A DNA stretch of 64,000 bases from Streptomyces sp. DH5 (GTDB lineage Bacteria; Actinomycetota; Actinomycetes; Streptomycetales; Streptomycetaceae), in the NCBI RefSeq assembly GCF_020873915.1, contig NZ_JAHWGP010000017.1, positions 1 through 64,000 of the forward strand, read 5' to 3'. The translations under genes and the position numbers were made by a program. The notes under the pieces were generated by a model that had not been told where the DNA came from, made no database searches, and saw only the letters and a program-made list of their open reading frames with translations. Of the stretch, positions 8,576 to 15,506 are shown in pieces (within the stretch, counting starts at the first letter, position 1; each line of letters opens with the position of its first letter).

Positions 8576-8970
8576 GGGTGCCTGCCTCCCGGGGAAGCGG
8601 ATGGGCCGTCCGCTGCCGCGCCGACGGCGAAACGTCCCGTGGGGACGAAACCGACGATAGCGGGGCACGGACGCTCACGCAGGCGCCGACGCCGATCCGG
8701 GCGCCACGCACGCACAGTCGGCGGCACACGGCTCCGAGCCGCGCGGACGGCGCCCCGGCCATCACCTTCCGCGACGCCACCTCCACGGAAGGTGACGCTC
8801 CGGGCCCTCGCCTGACGCGACGGGCCGGGCACCCCCGCGGCGCCCCGTGCCTCCCTCCGTCATTCCTTCGAGCGCTTTCACCGACGGGCTGGCACGGGTC
8901 GTGCGGCGCTCCCTAGGATGTACTCCCTGTCCAGCCAGCCCAGTTGGCGCGGTACTCCGCAGGGGGAACG
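8576..8970. other. 395-bp divergent promoter region
   Basis: The region lies between the TPR gene (minus) and the DUF574 methyltransferase (plus). It must hold both promoters. The methyltransferase side contains a clear ribosome binding site, AGGGGGAACG, before 8971. I see no credible gene, repeat or hairpin in it. Confidence 0.4.
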
Positions 8971-9792
8971 ATGCACACCGGTAAGCAGCTGTCCACCGAG
9001 ATCGACGCGACGGTGCCGACAGCCGCGCGCATGTACGACTACTACCTGGGAGGCAAGGACAACTACGCCGCGGACCGTGCGGCCGTCGAGGAGCTGGACA
9101 AGGTGGTGCCCAGCACTCGCCGTCTCGCCCTGAACAACCGGCGCTTCCTCCAGCGGGTGGTCCGCACCCTCACGCAGGAGTACGGCATCCGCCAGTACCT
9201 GGACCACGGTTCCGGTCTGCCCACCCAGGACAACGTGCACCAGGTCGCCCAGCGCATCGATCCGAGCACGCACGTGGTCTACACCGACAACGACCCGATG
9301 GTGCTGGTGCACGGCCGGGCGCTGCTGGAGCAGGACGAGCGCACCGCGGTGCTGCAGGCCGACATGCGCGACACGGACGGGATACTCGGCCACCCGGAGA
9401 CCCGGCGTCTGATCGACTTCTCGGAGCCGGTCTGCGTCCTGTTCAACTCGGTCTTCCACTGCATTCCGGACAGCGACACCGACGGTCCGCTCGCGGTGGC
9501 CCGCAGGGTCCGTGAGCGCCTGGCCCCCGGCAGCTTCATGGTGATGTGCCAGCTGGTGAGCGAGGATCCGGAGGTCCGCGAGTTCGTCACCACGTTCATG
9601 GACCGGGCGACCCAGGGGAACTGGGGCCGGGTGCGTGAGCCGAAGGACGTCGAGACCTACTTCGAGGGCCTGGAGATATTGGAGCCCGGCCTGGTGGAGG
9701 TCTCCACCTGGCGTCCGGACACCGAGGTGGTGCCCCGTCAGGTCACCAGGGAGTGGATCGAGTTCGGTGGCGTGGGCCGGCTCCCGCTGTAA
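8971..9792 (+). CDS. SAM-dependent methyltransferase of the DUF574 family
   Basis: 273 aa. It starts at the ATG at 8971 (MHTGKQLST) behind AGGGGG. The signature MYDYYLGGKDNYAADR near residue 30 defines the DUF574/PF04672 family, very abundant in actinomycetes. A Rossmann-type SAM site is visible as YLDHGSGLPTQDN and VVYTDNDPMV, followed by VLFNSVFHCIPD. Family structures show a class I methyltransferase fold, but substrates are largely unknown. It is a single gene, converging on the XRE regulator with a strong terminator between. Confidence 0.92.
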   Translation: MHTGKQLSTEIDATVPTAARMYDYYLGGKDNYAADRAAVEELDKVVPSTRRLALNNRRFLQRVVRTLTQEYGIRQYLDHGSGLPTQDNVHQVAQRIDPSTHVVYTDNDPMVLVHGRALLEQDERTAVLQADMRDTDGILGHPETRRLIDFSEPVCVLFNSVFHCIPDSDTDGPLAVARRVRERLAPGSFMVMCQLVSEDPEVREFVTTFMDRATQGNWGRVREPKDVETYFEGLEILEPGLVEVSTWRPDTEVVPRQVTREWIEFGGVGRLPL

Positions 9793-9798
9793 CCGGCC

Positions 9799-9830
9799 CG
9801 ACAGCACCGGCGCGGGCGCCGGTGCTGTCG
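9799..9830. terminator. Strong bidirectional terminator
   Basis: CGACAGCACCGGCG and CGCCGGTGCTGTCG form a perfect 14-bp stem closed by the tetraloop CGGG. It sits exactly between the convergent stops of the DUF574 gene (9792) and the XRE gene (9843). Confidence 0.9.
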
Positions 9831-9842
9831 CCCGTCCGCCCG

Positions 9843-10763
9843 TCAGGCGGTGGAGTAGCGCTCCTTGATGGTCCTGCGCAGCAGTTCCACGGATTCGCGG
9901 GGCTTGAGGGCCTCGTCGGCAAGGCGGTCCAGCGCGATCCGGTACTCCTCGGTCTCGTCGTGGTCCTCGAGGAAGTTGGCGCTTCTGATGTGCTCCAGGT
10001 AGACCACGTCGGGCAGGTCCAGCCCGCCGAAGCGCAGGTAGGTCACCGGAATCGCGGGAGCCGACGCGTTGGTCACGTCCAGCGGCACGATCTGCACCGT
10101 CACGTTGGACCGCTCGGCCATCGTCACCAGGTGCTCCAACTGTTCCCGCATGACCGCGGGACTGCCCAGTACGCGCCACAGGACCGACTCGTCGATCACG
10201 GCCCACAGCTGAGGTGCCGCCTCGCGCCGCAGCAGTTCCGCGCGGCGCATGCGCAGCTCCACCCGCCGCTGCACCTCACCGGCCGGGGCGTTGGGCAGGC
10301 CCCGCTCGACCACGGCGCGCGTGTAGGCGGCCGTCTGCAGCAGCCCGGGGACGTACTGGATCTCGAAGGTGCGGATGGTGGCGGCGGCCTCCTGGAGACC
10401 GACCAGGCGGTCGAACCACTCGGGCATCAGCCGCTTGTCGTACCGCTGCCACCAGCCCGGCTCACCGGCCCGCTTGAGCAGTTTGAGCAGCACCGAGGCT
10501 TCGTAGTCGTCGGTGCCGTACAGCGTCAGCAACGCCCGGACGTCCTGCTCGGTGGGCGGGCGGCGGCCCTTGCCCGACTCGATGCGGGACAGCTTCGCCC
10601 CGCTGAAGCCGACGGTGCGTGCCGCCTGGTCCTGGGACAGCCCTGCGTCCTCCCGGAAGCCTGCCAGTTGCACGCCGACCAGCATCTTCAGCAGGGTCGG
10701 CGCGGGCTCGACCCTGTCCAGATAGGGTTCCAGGCGGGAGATTCGATGCGACGCGGCGGACAT
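9843..10763 (-). CDS. XRE-family regulator with DUF5753 C-terminal domain
   Basis: 306 aa from the ATG at 10763 (MSAASHRISRLEPYL). The N-terminal HTH reads LVGVQLAGFREDAGLSQDQA then FSGAKLSRIESGKGRRPP. The rest is the DUF5753 domain (FDRLVGLQEAAATIRTFEIQ, PGLLQTAAYTRAV, QLWAVIDESVLWRVLG). This is the WhiJ/AbaA-type regulator class that in Streptomyces pairs with DUF397 proteins. The DUF397 gene lies immediately upstream (138 bp) on the same strand and an anti-sigma-like ATPase gene lies divergently beyond it, as in whiJ-like loci. A dyad at 10791-10807 just before the start may be its operator. Confidence 0.93.
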   Translation of the reverse strand: MSAASHRISRLEPYLDRVEPAPTLLKMLVGVQLAGFREDAGLSQDQAARTVGFSGAKLSRIESGKGRRPPTEQDVRALLTLYGTDDYEASVLLKLLKRAGEPGWWQRYDKRLMPEWFDRLVGLQEAAATIRTFEIQYVPGLLQTAAYTRAVVERGLPNAPAGEVQRRVELRMRRAELLRREAAPQLWAVIDESVLWRVLGSPAVMREQLEHLVTMAERSNVTVQIVPLDVTNASAPAIPVTYLRFGGLDLPDVVYLEHIRSANFLEDHDETEEYRIALDRLADEALKPRESVELLRRTIKERYSTA

Positions 10764-10790
10764 CCTGACTCCCAGCAGACCGGCACAAGG

Positions 10791-10807
10791 GCGATTCACA
10801 CTATCGC
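10791..10807. promoter_or_regulatory. Dyad upstream of the XRE-DUF5753 gene
   Basis: GCGAT-TCACACT-ATCGC, a 5-bp inverted repeat with a 7-base spacer, ends 28 bp before the start codon. It could be an autoregulatory operator, based on position only. Confidence 0.35.
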
Positions 10808-10901
10808 ACCTGACGGTGCCTCACCGCATCCGCGCGGGGCAAGCCCCGCGGAAGTGGGTGGGCCGGCTCCGCTTCACGGGTGCCGGCTTCCCGGGAGACG
10901 G

Positions 10902-11153
10902 TCAGACGAGGTGGTCGAACTCGCCGTCCTTGGCGCCGGCCAGGAAGGCCGCCAGCTCCGCCGCCGTGTAGACGAGGGCGGGGCCGTCGGGGTCACGGGA
11001 GTTGCGCATCGCGACGTCCCCGCCGGTCAGCGGGGCCACCTCGACGCAGTTGCCCTCGGCGTTGCTGTGCCGGCTCTTGATCCAGCGGGCGTCCAACTCG
11101 CTGGCCCGCACTCCGTTGCGCACTCCTGGCACCCCTGTCTCCTTGCTGTTCAC
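10902..11153 (-). CDS. DUF397 small protein (WhiJ-partner type)
   Basis: 83 aa. The DUF397 core is clear: RWIKSRHSNAEGNCVEVA, then VAMRNSRDPDGPALVYT and a helical end AELAAFLAGAKDGEFDHL. In Streptomyces such proteins act with a neighbouring XRE-DUF5753 regulator, probably by direct binding that modulates DNA binding (whiJ and abaA loci). Here it is upstream of that regulator. The ATG at 11153 is used; an 18-bp palindrome lies 54 bp upstream. Confidence 0.9.
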   Translation of the reverse strand: MNSKETGVPGVRNGVRASELDARWIKSRHSNAEGNCVEVAPLTGGDVAMRNSRDPDGPALVYTAAELAAFLAGAKDGEFDHLV

Positions 11154-11194
11154 GTCCCGCCGCGCCCGGCTTCCCTCCGTGCGTGGCGGAAAAT

Positions 11195-11224
11195 CGCGCG
11201 CAATTTCGCGTGCAATTGCACGCG
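11195..11224. promoter_or_regulatory. 18-bp perfect palindrome plus extra half-site, candidate operator
   Basis: CGCGTGCAATTGCACGCG at 11207-11224 is its own reverse complement. A further half-site, CGCGCGCAATT, lies at 11195-11205, 12 bp from the matching half CGCGTGCAATT. The element sits in the 151-bp divergent region between the DUF397 gene and the anti-sigma-like ATPase gene, so one regulator could control both directions. The neighbouring XRE-DUF5753 protein is the obvious candidate (inference). Confidence 0.65.
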
Positions 11225-11304
11225 ACCGCTGTCAGCGTGGATACTAGCCGCGGCGTCAACCCCCGGGCAGACGCCCCGTCCTGACGTCGCATCGAGGAGA
11301 TGCC

Positions 11305-11859
11305 GTGTCATCACCCGCGCTTCCCGCGCTCCGGCCGCCGGACCCGACGGTGGCACCGGCGGGCGACCCCGGCACTGCCCCGTCCTCCCCCCGCACCCCG
11401 CTCCCGGCGGTGCGGTGCGAGGAATCCCGTCCGGCGCCGGAGACGGTCCGCACGGCGTGCGACCCGGTGGCGCCGCGCATCCCGTGCGGCCGGGAAGGGC
11501 TCGTACGAGCGCGCTCCTTCACCAGGGCCACCCTGTGCGCCTGGTCGCTCGGACACCGCCGCGAGGACGCCACGCCGGTGATGACCGAGCTCGCCGCCGG
11601 CGCCGTGCCCCACGCGGCACCGCGCTGCGCGGATGTGCCGGACGTGCGGCTGGGCCTCCGGCTGGAACCGGCGCACGTGCCGCTCACCGTCTCCGACCCC
11701 GACGACCACCCGCCCGTGCCGGCGCCCGGTGCCGCTCTCGACGGGCACGGCCGGGGGCTGCGCGTCGTCGACGCCCGGTCCGAGGGGTGGGGCTGGACCC
11801 CCGCCGCCCCGGCCGGCAAGACGGTGTGGGCCCGGTTGTCGGCCCACCCGTCCATCTGA
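11305..11859 (+). CDS. ATP-binding (RsbW/HATPase-like) regulator
   Basis: 184 aa, GTG start with GAGGAG six bases upstream. The fold resembles an anti-sigma-factor serine kinase/HATPase: the segment EGLVRARSFTRATLCAW resembles the first helix, and the C-terminal DGHGRGLRVVDARSEGWGW is the G1-type nucleotide box with VWARL as final strand. The N box is weak (VMTELAAGAVPHA replaces the usual ELVTNA), so ATP binding may be altered. Such ATPases are standard members of whiJ/abaA-like loci, which fits the neighbouring XRE and DUF397 genes. A ~50-residue Pro-rich N-terminus is unusual. It is followed 29 bp later by the next gene, a probable operon. Confidence 0.75.
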   Translation: MSSPALPALRPPDPTVAPAGDPGTAPSSPRTPLPAVRCEESRPAPETVRTACDPVAPRIPCGREGLVRARSFTRATLCAWSLGHRREDATPVMTELAAGAVPHAAPRCADVPDVRLGLRLEPAHVPLTVSDPDDHPPVPAPGAALDGHGRGLRVVDARSEGWGWTPAAPAGKTVWARLSAHPSI

Positions 11860-11888
11860 CACGACTGCCGCGGAAAGGCACCCACGCC

Positions 11889-12434
11889 ATGCGCAGCGCT
11901 TCGACACAGCAGCCGGGCAGCGAGCGCCCCGTGCGCCACGCGTCCCCCACCGGAGTGGCACGGACCACACCCCTCACGGCGGTGTCCCGCGTGCCGTGGG
12001 CGGACATGCAGGACTCCACCGGATCGGCGGCCGCCATCCCCCTGCTGCTCAACGCCATCGCCTGGGGGGACTCCGCCACGGCCCTGGCCGCCCTGGCGGA
12101 CCTGAGGAAACGCATCTGCCAGTACGGCTTCGTCACGGAACAGGCGACCGCGGCCACCGTCCCCTTCCTCTGGGAGCTGGCCGAGCTGCCCCACGTCACC
12201 TGCCGGGCCCGGATCATCCAGCTCCTCAAGGCGATCGCCGACGCCCGGCAGTGGGAGAGCACCGCCGCCCTGTATCCCAAGCTGCTCAGCCGCCGGGAGA
12301 ACCCGGTGGTGTGGGAGCGGGCCGCCCGTCAGGCGGTGCGGGACCGGCGCGGCGACCTGAACCGGCTGCTGACCGAGCCGGACACCGAGATCACCCGGGC
12401 GACCACGGAGCTGGCCCGGTCGCTGGCCGACTGA
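11889..12434 (+). CDS. Helical-repeat hypothetical protein
   Basis: 181 aa. After ~40 disordered residues the protein is built of short helices (AAIPLLLNAIAWGDSATALA, TVPFLWELAEL, RIIQLLKAIADAR, AARQAVRDRRGDLNRLL) that look like HEAT or similar solenoid repeats; the pattern resembles repeat-containing Streptomyces proteins that span the first helices of an imm/HEAT-type domain. The start at the ATG at 11889 lies 29 bp after the ATPase gene, and AAAGG is upstream. No function is assigned. The gene is probably cotranscribed with the ATPase and followed by a hairpin at 12512. Confidence 0.65.
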   Translation: MRSASTQQPGSERPVRHASPTGVARTTPLTAVSRVPWADMQDSTGSAAAIPLLLNAIAWGDSATALAALADLRKRICQYGFVTEQATAATVPFLWELAELPHVTCRARIIQLLKAIADARQWESTAALYPKLLSRRENPVVWERAARQAVRDRRGDLNRLLTEPDTEITRATTELARSLAD

Positions 12435-12511
12435 AAGCCATGGGCCGTCCCGCCGACGGCGGCCCGGCCGAGAGCGCGCGACCTTCGGGGGACGAGTCGC
12501 GCGCCGGGGGA

Positions 12512-12549
12512 GGGTCGCGCGCGCCGAGGGGGGAGGCCGCGCGCGACCC
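12512..12549. terminator. Inverted repeat downstream of the HEAT-like gene
   Basis: GGGTCGCGCGC pairs with GCGCGCGACCC, 11 bp, across a 16-base loop. Further TCGCGCGC copies at about 12476 and 12496 add alternative pairings. It is likely terminator structure before the phosphatase gene at 12634. Confidence 0.45.
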
Positions 12550-12633
12550 GCGAACCCCTGATGGCGAGCAGGACGCGCCGGTCGGAACGGGGCGCCCCTC
12601 GCCTCGCGTGGCGCGGCAGTGTAGACATGGCAC

Positions 12634-15372
12634 ATGGTCCGACTCAGGGGTCGATCCCGGACCCGGCCGCCCCAGCGGCCCGGCACCGCGGCATCGGTGC
12701 GGCGCCGGCAGCGGCGGGACGCCCGCCCCTGGTGGCGCCCGGCGGCGGGGCTGCGGTCGGTGCTGAGCGGGCGCAGCGTCGCCGGACAGGTTTTCGTACT
12801 GCACCTGGTGATCGTGCTGCTGCTCGTCGCGGCCGCCGTGGTGGCCCTGGTGCTCCAGGTCCAGCGGGACAGCGCGCAGGAGGCCCGCAACCGTTCGCTC
12901 GCCGTCGCGGAGACCTTCGCCAGCGCGCCGGGCGTGGTCGAGGCGCTCCGGTCCCCCGATCCCACGGCCGTGCTCCAGCCGCGCGCCGAGGCGGCCCGCG
13001 AGCTGGCGGACGTCGACTTCGTCGTCGTGATGAACACCGACGGCATCCGCTACACCCATCCCAAGCCGGACCGCATCGGCAGGCAGTTCGTCGGCACCAT
13101 CGAGCCGGCGCTCGCCGGTGAGCCGGTCGTGGAGGAGATCGACGGCACCATCGGAGAGCTGGTGCAGGCCGTGGTGCCGGTCAAGGACACCGACGGCACG
13201 GTGATGGGCCTGGTGTCGGCGGGCATCACGACCGAGAACGTCGGCGGGGCCGCGGAAGACCAGCTGCCGCTCGTGATGAGCGCGGCGCTCGCCGCGCTCG
13301 CCCTGGCCGTCGGGGGCGCGGCCCTGGTCAGCAGACGGCTGCTGCGCCAGACCCATGGTCTGGGCCCGCACGAGATGACCCGGATGTACGAACACCACGA
13401 CGCGGTGCTGCACGCGGTGCGCGAAGGGGTGATCATCGTCGACGGCGACGGCACCCTGATGCTCGCCAACGACGAGGCGCACCGGCTGTTCAGCCTGCCC
13501 GGGGACGCCGAGGGCCGGCACGTGCTGGACATCGGCCTGGACCCGGAGACCGCCGGCCTGCTGTCGTCGGGCCGGGTGGCCACGGACGAGGTGCACCGGG
13601 TGGGCGGCCGGCTGCTGGCGCTCAACCAGCGGCCCACCGACCGTGCGGGCGGCCCGCCGGGCAGCGTCGCCACGGTCCGCGACTCCACCGAACTGCGGGC
13701 CCTGTCCGGACGGGCCGAGGCCTCGCGCGAGCGGCTCGACATGCTGTACCGGGCCGGGGTGGGCATCGGCACGAGCCTGGACGTCACCCGCACGGCCGGG
13801 GAGCTCACCGAGCTGGCCGTGCCGCGGTTCGCCGACTTCGCCACGGTGGACCTGTTCGAACAGGTGCTGGACGGCGGCCACCCGGACGCGGCCGGCGCGC
13901 TGCGGCGCACGGCCGTGACGGGGATCGCCGAGGACGCTCCGCTGTACCCGAGGGACGAGAAGATCCGGTTCGTCGGGTCCTCCCCGCAGGGCCGGAGCCT
14001 CGCGACCGGCCGGCCGGTGCTGGAACCCCGGCTGGGCGAGGCGTCCGGCTGGCAGGCCCAGGACGTGGAGCGTTCCGGTCAGGTCGTGGACTACGGCATC
14101 CACTCGCTGATCACGGTGCCACTGCGGGCCGGCGCGCTGGTGCTGGGTGTGGTCAGCTTCTGGCGTTCGGGGAAGCCGGAGCCGTTCGACGCCGAGGAGC
14201 TGGCGCTCGCGGAGGAGCTGGTGGCCCGGGCGGCGGTGTCCATCGACAACGCCCGCCGCTACACGCGTGAGCACAGCATGGCGGTGACGCTCCAGCGGAG
14301 CCTGCTGCCGCGCAGCCTGCCCGAGCAGAGCGCCCTGGAGGTCGCCTACCGCTACCTTCCGGCGCAGGCCGGGGTGGGCGGCGACTGGTTCGACGTCCTG
14401 CCGTTGTCCGGCGGGCGGGTCGCGCTGGTGGTCGGCGACGTCGTCGGGCACGGTCTGCACGCGGCGGCCACGATGGGGCGGCTGCGCACCGCCGTGCACA
14501 ACTTCTCCGCGCTGGACCTGCCTCCGGACGAGCTGCTCGCCCTGCTCGACGAGCTCGTCGCCCGCATCGACCAGGACGAGGCACAGGACGAACACAGTGC
14601 GCCGGTGACCGGCGCCACCTGTCTGTACGCGGTGTACGACCCGGTCTCGCGGCGCTGCACCGTCGCCCGTGCGGGCCATCCCCCGCCGGCCGTGGTCCGG
14701 CCGGACGGCAGCGTGGAGTTCGCGGACGTGCCCGTCGGCCCCCCGCTGGGGCTCGGCGGTCTGCCGTTCGACTCGGCCGATCTGGAACTGCCGGAGGGCA
14801 GCCGGCTGGTCCTGTACACCGACGGGCTGGTCGAGGACCGGGACCACGACATCGACGTCGGCCTGGAGCAGCTGCGCGAGGCACTGTCCCGGGCCGGCGA
14901 CTCCCCCGAGGACACCTGCCGGACCGTGCTGGAGTCCCGGCGCCCGGCCCGGGCCGCGGACGACATCGCGCTGATCGTGGCGCGGACGCGGGCGCTGCCG
15001 GCCGACCGGATCGCCGAGTGGCCGGTGCCGTCGGATCCGGCGGCCGTCGGCGAGGTGCGGGCCGCGGTCACCCGGAAGCTGGCCGAGTGGGGGCTGGAGG
15101 AGCTGACATTCGGCACGGAGCTGATCCTGAGCGAGCTCGTCACCAACGCGCTCCGCTACGGCGGCTCCCCGATCCAGGTACGCATGCTGCACGACCGCAA
15201 CCTGATCTGCGAGGTCTACGACAGCAGCAGCACCTCGCCCCACCTGCGCTACGCGACCATGACGGACGAGGGCGGGCGGGGCCTGTTCCTGGTCGCGCAG
15301 CTCGCGGAGCGCTGGGGCACCCGCTACTTCCCCGCCGGGAAGGTCATCTGGGCGGAGCAGCCCCTCCCCTGA
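12634..15372 (+). CDS. SpoIIE-family serine phosphatase with Cache, PAS, GAF and HATPase domains
   Basis: 912 aa. Order: basic cytoplasmic N-terminus; TM1 (~50-75, VFVLHLVIVLLLVAAAVVAL); an extracellular CitA/DcuS-like Cache sensor (ADVDFVVVMNTDGIRYTHP, VPVKDTDGTVMGLVSAGI); TM2 (~215-235); PAS (AVREGVIIVDGDGTLMLAND); GAF (~375-545); a PP2C/SpoIIE domain (GGDWFDVLPL, VVGDVVGHGLHAA, YTDGLVEDRD); and a C-terminal RsbW-like HATPase (LILSELVTNALRYG, EGGRGLFLVAQ). It can in principle both dephosphorylate an anti-anti-sigma factor and act as anti-sigma kinase. The Cache part resembles ligand sensors for di- or tricarboxylates. The gene is single, with its own promoter. Confidence 0.93.
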   Translation: MVRLRGRSRTRPPQRPGTAASVRRRQRRDARPWWRPAAGLRSVLSGRSVAGQVFVLHLVIVLLLVAAAVVALVLQVQRDSAQEARNRSLAVAETFASAPGVVEALRSPDPTAVLQPRAEAARELADVDFVVVMNTDGIRYTHPKPDRIGRQFVGTIEPALAGEPVVEEIDGTIGELVQAVVPVKDTDGTVMGLVSAGITTENVGGAAEDQLPLVMSAALAALALAVGGAALVSRRLLRQTHGLGPHEMTRMYEHHDAVLHAVREGVIIVDGDGTLMLANDEAHRLFSLPGDAEGRHVLDIGLDPETAGLLSSGRVATDEVHRVGGRLLALNQRPTDRAGGPPGSVATVRDSTELRALSGRAEASRERLDMLYRAGVGIGTSLDVTRTAGELTELAVPRFADFATVDLFEQVLDGGHPDAAGALRRTAVTGIAEDAPLYPRDEKIRFVGSSPQGRSLATGRPVLEPRLGEASGWQAQDVERSGQVVDYGIHSLITVPLRAGALVLGVVSFWRSGKPEPFDAEELALAEELVARAAVSIDNARRYTREHSMAVTLQRSLLPRSLPEQSALEVAYRYLPAQAGVGGDWFDVLPLSGGRVALVVGDVVGHGLHAAATMGRLRTAVHNFSALDLPPDELLALLDELVARIDQDEAQDEHSAPVTGATCLYAVYDPVSRRCTVARAGHPPPAVVRPDGSVEFADVPVGPPLGLGGLPFDSADLELPEGSRLVLYTDGLVEDRDHDIDVGLEQLREALSRAGDSPEDTCRTVLESRRPARAADDIALIVARTRALPADRIAEWPVPSDPAAVGEVRAAVTRKLAEWGLEELTFGTELILSELVTNALRYGGSPIQVRMLHDRNLICEVYDSSSTSPHLRYATMTDEGGRGLFLVAQLAERWGTRYFPAGKVIWAEQPLP

Positions 15373-15422
15373 CCCATAAGACACCCCCGAGAGTACCCAT
15401 AAGGCACGCTTATGAGCTCATA
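15372..15422. promoter_or_regulatory. Cluster of ACCCATAAG repeats and palindromes
   Basis: ACCCATAAG occurs at 15372-15380 and 15395-15403, 23 bp apart. CATAAG at 15398-15403 pairs with CTTATG at 15409-15414 across 5 bases. TATGAGCTCATA at 15411-15422 is a perfect 12-bp palindrome. All lie between the phosphatase stop and the iron-box-like site before fprA, in DNA clearly richer in A/T than the surroundings. They may be an operator array for fprA or terminator structure. Confidence 0.45.
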
Positions 15423-15437
15423 GACCGGACCCGCGTA

Positions 15438-15461
15438 CCAGGTTAGGCATGCCTTAATTTA
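15438..15461 (+). promoter_or_regulatory. Iron-box-like (DmdR/IdeR) site before fprA
   Basis: The segment reads CCAGGTTAGGCATGCCTTAA and matches 14 of 19 positions of the actinobacterial iron box TTAGGTTAGGCTAACCTAA. Its centre AGGCATGCCT is a perfect 10-bp palindrome, and a further TTTAGG half-site follows at 15459. It ends about 45 bp before the start of fprA. Iron-dependent repression by DmdR is inference. Confidence 0.55.
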
Positions 15462-15506
15462 GGCTCTCCTCCGAGACGCTTGTCATCGCTCGAAGGGAAC
15501 CTGACC

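Noticed and set aside
8878-10206. Minus-strand frame opposite the DUF574 methyltransferase
   Set aside because: It runs antisense to a clearly conserved gene and through the terminator; no family.
12391-15384. Long open frame antisense to the SpoIIE-family phosphatase
   Set aside because: No family or coding pattern; it exists because GC-rich third positions suppress stop codons on the opposite strand.
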